NCBI RefSeq assembly: GCF_032854445.1
Contig: NC_088306.1
Span: 22,169,764-22,233,763, forward strand
Direction: 5' to 3'
Length of the DNA: 64,000 bases
Origin: Liolophura sinensis
Lineage: Eukaryota > Mollusca > Polyplacophora > Chitonida > Chitonidae
How positions within the stretch are numbered: the stretch's first letter is position 1; every line of letters starts with the position of its first letter. Shown here piece by piece: positions 55,240 to 64,000 of the stretch. A program made the position numbers and the translations under genes. The notes beneath the pieces are model-generated. The model ran no database searches, was not told where the DNA came from, and saw nothing but the letters and a program-made list of their open reading frames with translations.

Positions 55240-55386
55240 TATTGGTAGGAAGGTCTGTCAGCAACCTGAGGATGATCGTGTATTCCCCAGGGTTTCCTCC
55301 CACCACTATGATCGCAGCCGTTGTATGGGTAAAATATTCTTGAGTACGGCGTATGACACCAACGAAATAAATAAAAGAAATAAATA
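55240..55386 (+). repeat. Type-1 SINE 3' half
   Basis: GGAAGGTCTGTCAGCAACCT through CCTCCCACCACTATGATCGC to TTGAGTACGGCGTATGACAC and AAATAAATAAAAG. Confidence 0.85.
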
Positions 55387-55491
55387 ATTATGTTAGGGCC
55401 GTACAAAAGAGTATTTTAATTCTACAACGGCGGTGAGAGCATTTGTGGTGAACATGACATGGGAAGGGCAGAACACGGACCAAAGCATTAT

Positions 55492-55768
55492 TTATTTAAT
55501 CATTTGTTCATTATAACGTCATACTCCCGAATTTTTCACTTATACGATGACGGTCTGTTTAATGGATGAACCAAAACACCTGGGGTAAGCCACCGACATA
55601 CAGATACGCATTCCATATTGTGATAGAAGACAAGAGGTCTTCAGCAAACCACATCAATCGCCCGGTAAGGGCTGGTGAATTAACAAATGCTTTGTCCAAG
55701 GCCGGGTTCGAACCGGCACAGCCCCTAACCTATCGCCTTAACCACTCCACCACGGCCCACTCGCGTGT
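55492..55768 (-). repeat. SINE with a tRNA-Ser/Leu-like head and a type-1 tail, reverse
   Basis: On the reverse strand it starts GTGGGCCGTGGTGGAGTGGT TAAGGCGA, has a perfect box B (GGTTCGAACCC), then a body unlike type 1, and ends with CGTATAAGTGAAAAATTCGG GAGTATGACGTTATAATG. The 70-codon ORF over it is not a gene. Confidence 0.8.
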
Positions 55769-55779
55769 ATTTATATAAT

Positions 55780-56070
55780 TTTCTGTTTAACTATATGATT
55801 TGTGTTTTACGCTGTACTCAAGATATTTCACTTATTTACATCTATATATCTAGTAGGCCTATGTTTTTCTTATATGACAGCAGTCAAGATTATAGGTGGC
55901 AGAGACCTACCAGCAAACTACGGATGGTCGTGAGCATTCCCCGGGCTCTGCCCGGTTTCCTCTCGTATAATGTATGTATTCCTCCCCATAATGCTGGCCG
56001 CCGTCGTATAAGTGAAATATTCTTGAGTACGGCGAAAAACACCAATCAAATAAATAAATAAAATAAATCC
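55780..56070. repeat. Two type-1 SINE fragments in opposite orientations
   Basis: A reverse tail at about 55798-55835 (TTTTACGCTGTACTCAAG) is followed by a forward 3' half at 55892-56068 (CGGATGGTCGTGAGCATTCC, ATAATGCTGGCCGCCGTCGT, CAATCAAATAAATAAATAAA). Confidence 0.82.
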
Positions 56071-56104
56071 AAGGTGGCGGATATGATCTCAAGGAACGGA
56101 AAGA

Positions 56105-56240
56105 AAGCATTATTTATTTATTTATCTGATATCTTTTACGATACAAATACGATAGCGGTCAGTAATGTGGGTGGTAGAAACCGGATTGCTCGGGGTAAAC
56201 TACCAACCTTTGTCAAGTTACTGACAGACCTGCGCACAGT
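56105..56240 (-). repeat. Type-1 SINE, reverse, diverged
   Basis: TATTTATTTATTTATCTGAT, TACGATAGCGGTCAGTAATG, GGTAGAAACCGGATTGCTCG and TTACTGACAGACCTGCG keep the reverse order. Confidence 0.65.
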
Positions 56241-56670
56241 ATTACAACTGAGAAGAATATTCATGAGGTTGCCTTTTCGTTGAAGTCATTTTTATGCAAA
56301 TCTTTGTACCCACTATACCCTGACACGAGAGCCAAGAGTACTTCTGCCATTTTCCAAGCACTTAAATTTGTCAAGTTCAACTCAAAATCGATACACTGAC
56401 ACACACTGAAAACACAGCGCAAACATAGAAGTTGGTGAATTCTTTTAAATATAAGGTTTTAAAGATATGAGACAAACATATATATAACATTTGTGAGTGG
56501 TAAAGACGTATTGTGGTCAGGGCAATATTATCAGTCTGTGGTTTGTCGACCGATAAACTTGTTTTCATACATGTACTTAGCACCTGTCATTGTTGTCATT
56601 GTTTTATGTCACTTTGGATTCCTCCGGGGATGGAGGGAAGTTGGTGGAAACGCTTGGCAAACAAGTTTTC

Positions 56671-56931
56671 ACACTCAGAAAAACTAATCTGTTAATTTTA
56701 GCAGAAAGTCTGTTGTCTGAATGATGCTAGAATGTATTCTTCTATTGCAGCAGATCGTTCTGTTAAAAATAACACACATATTCTATTAAACATTCATAAA
56801 CGTTCTCTTAGACTAACACGTTATTACGATGAATATGACAGAATGATATGTTATAATAACAGAGTAGATTCTAGCATCACACTCGGACAACAGACTTTCT
56901 CTTAAAATTAACAGATTAATTTTTTGAGTGC
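56671..56931. mobile_element. MITE-like element, copy 2 (CTGTTAATTTT family)
   Basis: Arms: CACTCAGAAAAACTAATCTG TTAATTTTAGCAGAAAG at the left against CTTTCTCTTAAAATTAACAG ATTAATTTTTTGAGTG at the right, extending inward to TGATGCTAGAAT / ATTCTAGCATCA. Palindromic arms of about 65-70 bp, no coding capacity. Target-site duplication not resolved. Confidence 0.85.
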
Positions 56932-57065
56932 AGCTCTATGCAATAAAAAGTTCAAATATATTTAACTAGATGCAAAATAACAGTGCTCACTAACCTATAA
57001 TGTCAGAATTATGGATTAATGCCTCTGAAGTGAGCAATGTTCATGCAGTTGTTGAAACTGCACCG

Positions 57066-57303
57066 ATATCGGTGGATGCTTTTCTGACTCTGCAGTGGGT
57101 ACCGGTGCATGCTTTTTCTGGCTCTGGAGTGGGTACCGGTGCATGCTTTTTCTGACTCTGCAGTAGGTACCGGTGCATGCTTTTTCTGACTCTGCAGTGG
57201 GTACCGGTGCATGCTTTTTCTGGCTCTGGAGTGGATACCGGTGCATGCTTTTTCTGGCTCTGGAGTGGGCACCGGTGTATGCTTTTTCTGACTCTGGAGT
57301 TGA
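57066..57303 (+). repeat. 34-bp minisatellite, about 7 copies
   Basis: CCGGTGCATGCTTTTTCTG starts at 57102, 57136, 57170, 57204, 57238 and 57272. The unit lacks stop codons in several frames, so long ORFs appear on both strands. Because 34 is not a multiple of 3, each ORF cycles through three peptide repeats. Confidence 0.95.
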
Positions 57304-57309
57304 CTCAAA

Positions 57310-58565
57310 CACATGTTTGTTTACTTCTATTTGTAGCTTTTTATTGTCTTTGCTATTCTCTGATTGTAGCGTGCTTGTTTTCTTTTTACTCTCTATTGTG
57401 TATATACAGCCTGATTTTTTTTTATGCTGCGTATATATATACCGAAGTACAGAATAACAAACATGATACTTCAGTTTTCGCAAATTAACCAGGAATTTCA
57501 CCTGTGCTGTTTTTTTTATATCATTTTTTATATCACTGTGTACTGTGGAAACATGTGCACAACATAATTTGTCCTCAACATCGATTGTACGTGTTCACTG
57601 TAAGAATTGCATGCATTGTTTAACACGCTTACAAGTGGCGATGGGTGATTTTATTTTTTAGTGTATAGACGGCTTGTGAAGTTGAGTCCACAAGGTCTTT
57701 ATTTTGGAATGTACTAAATACAACCCATGATCATCCGCATGTTAAACGATGACTAACACTGAGGGTTGAGAGCAACGTCAGTGAACTTTTTCACTGAAGC
57801 CGGATTTTGCATGATGGGAGATTCGCAGACGGGTTACACAAGTGGGTGCAGTACAATAAGCCGTTGTCCTCTGTCATGCTGCTATACTTGAGTACTACCA
57901 TCGTGTTTTATTAGCGCACATACACTCACATATGCGACAAAAGAAAACAAGAAGTTCATAGCATTGGATCCCTATGTTACATACAGAAAGGCGTTTTTGT
58001 GCCGCTGAAGGCAAGTTTGGACACTACTTACTTAGGTATGTATATATGTATGTATTTCTTCAATTTTACTATTTCGTCCGTCAAGCAGATATATATATAT
58101 ATATAATTTGACACCCGGTCACTTTCTGTTTTACTCGCGCAGACACGGCAGAGAAAGTATAAAACACACAAGTGTGCTTTATGGCGAGTATAGAACTACA
58201 CTTTGTACGTATTCACATTTTACGTACCGGTATGCTGTGAAGAACTTTATGGTGTCAATAGTTATTTTCTCGTGTTCTATGTGACCTTAACTCGGACTCG
58301 ACTCTATGTCGCCTTCGTGTTTCCCCGTATAAGGAGTTCCCTTGAACGGTTACGTTATGCTAACAAATTTCAAATTTGAATCGGACGATCCTGCATGTAG
58401 TGATCACACCTTGGCGCAAGCACATTATGGAATGCAATCTCGTCATGCAGATTCTATCAGCCGGTTGACCGATCGGCCGTGTGGTCGTTAATTTATGTCG
58501 TTCTGTAGAATGGTAAAACAAATTTCTCTTCATGAATTTGTTCGCTCTCAATCGGAGACATATCT
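57310..58565. other. Intergenic AT-rich stretch
   Basis: A (TA) run near 58087-58106 and otherwise nothing I can support. Confidence 0.4.
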
Positions 58566-58569
58566 TACA

Positions 58570-58765
58570 CGCGCTGTGAGTTCAAGTCCAGCTCATACTG
58601 GCTTCCTCTGCGGTAAGTGGGAAGTCTTCCAGAAACCTGCGGATGGTCGTGGGTTTCCCCCCGGGCTCTGCCCGGTTTCCTCCCACCATAATGCTGGCCT
58701 CCGTCGTATAAGTGAAATATTCTTGAGTACGGCGTAAAACACCAATCAAATAAATCAAATCCTAT
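58570..58765 (+). repeat. Type-1 SINE, head-truncated
   Basis: CGCTGTGAGTTCAAGTCCAG through CGGATGGTCGTGGGTTTCCC to GAGTACGGCGTAAAACACCA ATCAAATAAAT. Close to the consensus. Confidence 0.9.
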
Positions 58766-59960
58766 ATGGTTTTGTGAAGTTGAAAGTTCCTATCAACTAA
58801 ATCCGGTGTAAAATGTCAAAAAGAAGCCTAGAACAAGATCCAATGATTCTAATTGTTATGCTAGCTGAAATATACTATGTGCATAGATGTACCTTGTTAT
58901 AATGTATGTAACTGTTTATAAAGTGTAGCGTGCTTGTTGGAGTAAGCTGTCTAATGACTCCTGTTGCAGGTTCACAAGTTTTATATGTTAATGGAGTATT
59001 AAACATGTTTGTCTTTCGATCTCTAAGTTTATGAGGCCCTGATGACAATAACCAGTCCACAAAGCTACAGTGCGCAGTCTGCTTTGTGTTGAACTTAATT
59101 GTCTTTCAACAGTGTGGTATGGGATGTCTGTACGTCACACGTGGGAAAGTTGGTTAGCCACGTACCAAAAGTCGGTGGTTTAGATTGGATACTCCGGGTT
59201 CTATCGGGTGGGCATCAAAAATGGGCCGTACTTTGATGATGCATTGCTCCATTATCCTTTGTTCAAACCCTTTCAAACTTTAGACGTTAAAATCGCATAA
59301 TTTTGTTAATATACTGACCAATTTTCAAGGTCATAGCTTGAGTAGTCTGTACAGGATTAAAATGAAAAGATAGCCTCAAAAACGCAGGTTCCAGTGACCC
59401 ACATGCTCGGAACATGTGTTTTTTACTCTATTTTGATTTTGGTCTCATGAACCGAAATCTTAAAGGATGAAATTTGGTCAGTATACTTAAGACATAATGG
59501 CTTTTGAGTGTGTAAATTTTAAGAAGCTGATGTAAGAGGGTTTCGGAGATATTCAGTGTCAAAGTGAGGTCCATTTTCTTATGCCCACCCGATGTAGGCA
59601 TATAAAACTAAGTTCAAAAAGGTAGGCCGTGAAACAACACTCAAATACGGATATAAATTAGGGGAATCTCACGTTCGAATCCTGCAGCGTCCAAAGCATA
59701 CATCGACTGCGGCTTCAAGTGAGAGAGTTTGTAAGGTTCCTGGTTCCTCCAGTGGTATCCCGCGGGATATCCCTAATTTTTCTTCCCATATATGAACCTG
59801 GTAGCCTAACGTAGATATTCTTGAATAAAACGTACAATACACAAAATACAAAGGAATATAAGTAAATTATCGGTATTTATAAGAGAGTGAAGTTAATTCA
59901 ACTCTCCAGGCCTAAATTCGCCAAAATATGGCTGAATACTGCTGACTTGGCGTTAAGCAC
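58766..59960. other. Intergenic DNA with decayed SINE remnants
   Basis: Weak SINE-like pieces near 59130-59210 (CACACGTGGGAAAGTTGG) and 59670-59840 (box-B-like CGTTCGAATCCTGCAGC, GTAGATATTCTTGAATAAAA). No exon recognised. Confidence 0.4.
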
Positions 59961-59971
59961 TAAACAGCCAT

Positions 59972-60150
59972 TGACTGCTGTTTTATGCCGCTCTCAAGAA
60001 TATACAAACTTATACAAACAGCGGCAAGCACTATGGTGGGGGAAATAAAAATGGACAGAGCGCGGGGAAAACCCATGACCACCTGCAGGCTGTTGGCAAT
60101 CTTTCTTACGTGCGGCCGGAGAGGAAGCCAGCATGAGCTGGACGATAAAA
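59972..60150 (-). repeat. Type-1 SINE, reverse
   Basis: TGTTTTATGCCGCTCTCAAG, CAAGCACTATGGTGGGGGAA, GACCACCTGCAGGCTGTTGG and GAAGCCAGCATGAGCTGGAC in reverse order. Confidence 0.8.
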
Positions 60151-61009
60151 AGTGATGCTCTAGGCCTACATACATGTACATACATGTATGGAAATTTATT
60201 CATTTGTGCATAATACTTTGAGAACCATGGATAAAACAACAGGCAGCTAACTATCCCAATAAAGAGCACACCATTGCACAAATGTTACATGGTTTACTTT
60301 CTGCTTGATAACTGCATTCAGAGTTCTAATTTTGCACCCCGAATATTGAAGTATGCAAAACACATCTTTCAAAACTTCTGCCAATACATAGATATTTCCA
60401 AATATTCTCAAAATTTCGTTTTTGAAAAGTTCGAATTCTAAATTGAATAAATTAATTTGGAATAACGTTCCAATATACAAATTGTACACCATAGTTAAAA
60501 TGATGGGATTTGAAAATTTGTCAAAGAAAATGAAAACTAAGCCACGATACCCCAGAGATACCAATGAACTCGATAAAGTACGTAATTTACGGATTTTTCT
60601 TATGGTGGGGGATCCTTCACATGTTAGGATGGCTGGCTTTATTTATTGAAACAGTGTTTCAAGGTCAGTTATAGGTGTTCCTTTATTCAGTTAGATGTCA
60701 GAGAAGTGTAGGAAGAAATAGGAACAATACGACGAATGAGCGGTCCAAAGCTGCGATGTAATGCGCATTTCAAAATGCAACACGTGATCAAGAAGAAAAT
60801 GTATGTACACCATCTCCAACAACAACAACCAAAAAGGAAAGAAAAGTCATCAACAACGCCATCCTCTCATACCGGGCTGTTCGTAGTAGCTAAAAAGTGT
60901 CAAGAAATGAAAAATAGCCAACGTGTTTTTTTTTTGTTTTTGAATACGTATTTGATGCCAGATGCATTCTAGTGTTTTTCTGTGCATTTGTATTGTTATA
61001 TTTAATCAT

Positions 61010-61262
61010 GTATTTATTCGATCGGTTTTTTACGCCGTATTCAAGAGTATTTAATTTATGCGGCGGCGACCAGCATTATGATGGGAGGAAGTCGGATAGA
61101 TCCTGAAGGGAACCCACGACAATCTGCTGTTTGTTGCAAGACCTTCCTACTTATGATTGGCGAGGAAGCCAGCATGAGCTGGACGTAAACTTACAGAGAC
61201 CGCATTGGTGACAAATTTCCGAGTTATTGCTCCGCGCTGGCATGCACGGAGGCCACTGTATT
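61010..61262 (-). repeat. Type-1 SINE, reverse, near full length
   Basis: From TGTATTTATTCGATCGGTTT and TACGCCGTATTCAAGAG through GAGGAAGCCAGCATGAGCTG to the head remnant GCACGGAGGCCACTG. Confidence 0.85.
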
Positions 61263-62534
61263 ACAAGGCTATGCGACAGAACTAGAGGGACAAAGGCCTA
61301 TTTATTTGGTCATGTGCGCCTTTTTATTGTCATGGGATAGTTAGTCTGGGGCTATATGTGAGTCATGAAAATTACGAACTTGACGATATGCAAACGAAAA
61401 CAAAGGGAGCACTGAAGTAATCGTTTGTGTAGACTATACATGTATAGAAACAGATTCATTATGAGTGATTTGTGAATGAATGTCCGACATTCACATACCG
61501 CTCGTAGCCCACGAATGGGCGTTCCAAGTGGTAAGTCCTTATGGTGGGAGGAAATCGGGCAGAGACCCTAGCCCCATATAATTAAATGCAATTAGCTACG
61601 ACTAGGATGAGGAAGTGTCAAGTTCCGTTTCTGAGAAATCAACAAGAACTAATGACGATAGAAACTGCTTGCTTAAGGGAGAGAGTCTTAAGTGATGCAT
61701 GGATGGACTAAGAATCAACAGGTTACATACAGAACTAAGTGAGGGACAGAGCTAAAGAGAGGTACAGAGAACTGCGTCTTCTTAACCTAGGCATAGTTTC
61801 TTCTCTGGGCACACGCCAATGTGGCGTATTTACATACCAGTATTTTTACAGGTTGTCTTGAACCACATACTATGAGGTAACTGTCTTCTGACCGAACAGT
61901 GATCTGCTGTTCCTGCATGTAGACGTCTATAGAGCAGCTCGATCAGGATAAGTTATTACGCTAGTGGACGAGAAGCTAAAGAAGGATCAGTTAGGTTCGC
62001 CCCCTCACATGACACGATCAGGCGCATATAGGAGAGGGGACTGGGGACAGTCGATGTCTGGTTCAACTGTAGATGTATGTACAGTGTGAATAACCCTTTT
62101 GCAAGAAAAAAACCCCACAAAATAATGGATCTGAAAGGAAGGTATTCGAGACCGGGCACTTCATTTGTACTGGGCAACGGCAAGCAGACGACGAGATGAA
62201 AAATAACATGGGGAGGCATAGAGGATTGAACAACACGGACAATATACATGGAAGTACGACTGGTAATATCCATAAATTATAGTATGAAAAACAACTGATC
62301 AATGTGCACAGCATATATAAATTGTGAACATGACCTGGTTTTGGACTTATGAAGACATGAGTTCTTTTGTTAACTGCCAGGTTATTTAGACTATGTTTTC
62401 AGAGCCTTGGCGCGAGCAAAACGGCAAATGCCCGGATGTCTGCGGCCTCGAATTTTTATACATACCTCGTGAAGCAGTGAAGCCTGAAAAGTTAAATAGC
62501 CCATTGACGAAATGCTCACACGAAACGGGTGTAT

Positions 62535-62705
62535 ATACTAAAGCATATTTCATTATGGAGGGAGGAAACCGAAGAGAGCACGGGGGAAGCTCACGACCAT
62601 TCGCAGGTTGCTGACAGACCATGAGCTGAACTCACAACGATAAGCGTTAATGAGAGTCTCCTGGGGCCGTGCCCCCGCGCTGGCACGCTTATCACGTCGT
62701 TTTCT
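62535..62705 (-). repeat. Type-1 SINE, reverse, with deletions
   Basis: CATTATGGAGGGAGGAAACC, GACCATTCGCAGGTTGCTGA, GAGCTGAACTCACAACG and the head GCGCTGGCACGCTTATC. Confidence 0.75.
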
Positions 62706-63239
62706 GATTTGTATATACAGGCTATATGTCGGGGTAGAAGCTACCCTGAAGAGAAGAGCTGTGACCTACTCTAACCCTGTTCTCCTTGGCTGGGTTTGTA
62801 CACATGCCCATGCTTTGTAACTTGTTACTGGGACCTTCACATAATTTCACTCCCGTGTATGTGACGAATTTACATATCAATACTTCCACAGGATGTTCTG
62901 AACTTCATACAGGTAGACTTGTTCTCCCTGAATACGGCTTCTGTGTTCTGTCGAAAGCGTCTGTAGTCACTTTTTTTTGCAAATTGTCCGCAGCGTTAAC
63001 TTAGATGTCTATGTTCGTGTTCCAAGCTAAGGTATACCTGATATTCTTGAGGGACTACGTATCTCTGCCTAATTAAATAGATTAATCAAAGCTTTTTTTT
63101 TCTGTTGTAATAAAGCCACGTCAGGGAACCATCGACGTTGACTGATCATGGTGTTAGACTTTTAGGATGTACGACAGTGGTTAACTGGATACGTCATTTC
63201 TTCTTGGAGGCTTGTTAATGGACCTTTGTCATGAACCTA

Positions 63240-63480
63240 CGTTAATACCGGTTAAATCTGATGTGCAGCGCTTGTTATGGACGTTTGTAACAAGAATATA
63301 CGCTCATGTGCAACGTTTATGATGGACGATTCATTCATGACCCTTGATAGCACAAATCATTGGTCATAATATTAACACCGACCAACTGACGCTGATATGC
63401 AACATTTATCCTAGATCTTTGTTAACACCCATTCATTCGGATGTGTAACGCTTGCCAACCTTTGACCTTTCGCGTCAGTA
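63240..63480 (+). repeat. Degenerate repeat upstream of the CABIT-like gene
   Basis: GATGTGCAGCG/CATGTGCAACG/GATATGCAAC and TTATGGACGTTTGT/TGATGGACGATTC/CCTAGATCTTTGTTAACA recur loosely every 65-75 bp. Confidence 0.4.
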
Positions 63481-63543
63481 TGTGACGTTTTAAGTGATAT
63501 TTGAACGCCTAACGCTAATCATAAAAAGCGAATCTGTGACACA

Positions 63544-64000
63544 ATGACAGAAAAAGGGAACGAAAGGACGCTAGAGTGGAGTAGTATGGATGATCCGTAC
63601 AGTATCCAGCGGATACAAGATGAGGTGGGCTTACCCATTCTGGTACATGTACTGGAAGGGATCTACAGCGTGACAGAGTCCGGTACTTTCTCCGGCGGGG
63701 ACTACCTCAAACTGCACGGATGCGAAACCTTGGAGAAAGTGGTCGCTTACCCGACCCAAGAGGAAAACGGGAAATTTACCAAGTATTACAGCAGGTGGAA
63801 CACCCCGCTTGAAATACCGTTGGATTATAGGGTGAAGGCGAGAGTGATTCCAAAGCACGGAGAAAATCGCGTGTACCCTGCTGTTGAGCTCCTTGTGGAA
63901 GACTTTCCAAGATACGTCCAGGTGGGCGTGACCATTGCGGGCAAAGAAAAGTCGGGAGCTAGTGTGCCCATTGTCTGTGGCTCTGTACTGGAGCTTTTGA
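63544..64000 (+). CDS. CABIT-domain-like protein, N-terminal part (runs off the window)
   Basis: Open frame of 152 codons to the window edge. The ATG at 63544 has A at -3 and an in-frame TGA upstream at 63502, so it is a good start. It reads MTEKGNERTLEWSSMDDPYS, then IQRIQDEVGLPILVHVLEGI, SGGDYLKLHG with KVVAYP, PLEIPLDYRVKARVIP, and YPAVELLVEDFPRYVQV. The order LPxxxxVxEG - GDxLKLHG - (V)VA - xIPLDYxxKxxxxP - YPxVxxLxxDFPxYVxV resembles the CABIT module of THEMIS and GAREM adaptor proteins, which act in receptor signalling. The assignment is by pattern memory only. The exon is GC-richer than the flanking DNA and has no intron in the visible part. Confidence 0.6.
   Translation, partial: MTEKGNERTLEWSSMDDPYSIQRIQDEVGLPILVHVLEGIYSVTESGTFSGGDYLKLHGCETLEKVVAYPTQEENGKFTKYYSRWNTPLEIPLDYRVKARVIPKHGENRVYPAVELLVEDFPRYVQVGVTIAGKEKSGASVPIVCGSVLELL

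Noticed and set aside
55690-55768. Possible tRNA-Ser/Leu gene on the reverse strand
   Set aside because: Boxes A and B are excellent, but no matching acceptor stem or clean anticodon arm can be drawn and it continues into a SINE tail, so it is a tRNA-derived SINE head.
57016-57501. 161-codon reverse ORF and overlapping forward ORFs of 94-103 codons
   Set aside because: They are products of the stop-free 34-bp minisatellite; the peptide cycles through three frames and has no start context or splice support.

Overview
The window is eukaryotic nuclear DNA, AT-rich, with small exons in long introns bounded by GT-AG splice sites. It is crowded with short tRNA-derived SINEs, MITE-like palindromes and minisatellites. 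The protein families, the frequent TACATGTA-type words and a very common SINE tail (TTGAGTACGGCGTAAAACAC followed by AAATAAATAAAT) suggest a marine lophotrochozoan, most likely a mollusc. The phylum call is inference. I see no bacterial, viral or organellar genes, no CRISPR array and no convincing functional tRNA or rRNA gene.

Left third (1-28 kb): the 3' half of an LRCH gene (leucine-rich repeats plus calponin-homology domain) on the + strand. The leucine-rich repeats lie upstream of the window. Visible exons encode a basic Ser/Thr-rich linker, a charged helical segment and the C-terminal CH domain. The last common exon ends in phase 0 at 12060 and can join either of two terminal exons. One (17593-17778) ends in a hydrophobic membrane-anchor-like tail. 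The other (26503-26616) ends the CH domain without a membrane segment. The two terminal exons resemble each other and look like an old exon duplication.

Middle (28-43.5 kb): an intergenic, repeat-rich tract. It holds SINEs of three head types, a MITE inside a SINE, a (CT)n run, an 11-copy 44-bp minisatellite and a 118-bp tandem repeat. It also holds relics of a partial duplicate of the next gene: a degenerate N-terminal exon near 36.05 kb and a well-preserved last exon at 37357-37481. The last-exon copy has been broken by a SINE with a 10-bp target-site duplication.

Right-centre (43.5-52.6 kb): a complete Gfo/Idh/MocA-family oxidoreductase most like inositol 2-dehydrogenase. I reconstructed seven coding exons whose phases all agree: 1128 nt, 375 residues from the ATG at 43631. 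The GxGxxG motif, the EKP lysine and the Asp/His catalytic pair are present. The frame stays open upstream of that ATG to a good splice acceptor, and a phase-matched candidate first exon lies at about 41.03-41.08 kb.

Right end (52.6-64 kb): repeat-rich intergenic DNA with many SINE copies, an ~18-bp GTGACCCCAGCTTA-type satellite and a 34-bp minisatellite. It is followed by the 5' end of a further gene (63544 to the window end) that resembles a CABIT-domain (THEMIS/GAREM-type) protein.

All calls come from reading the sequence. No database search was possible.
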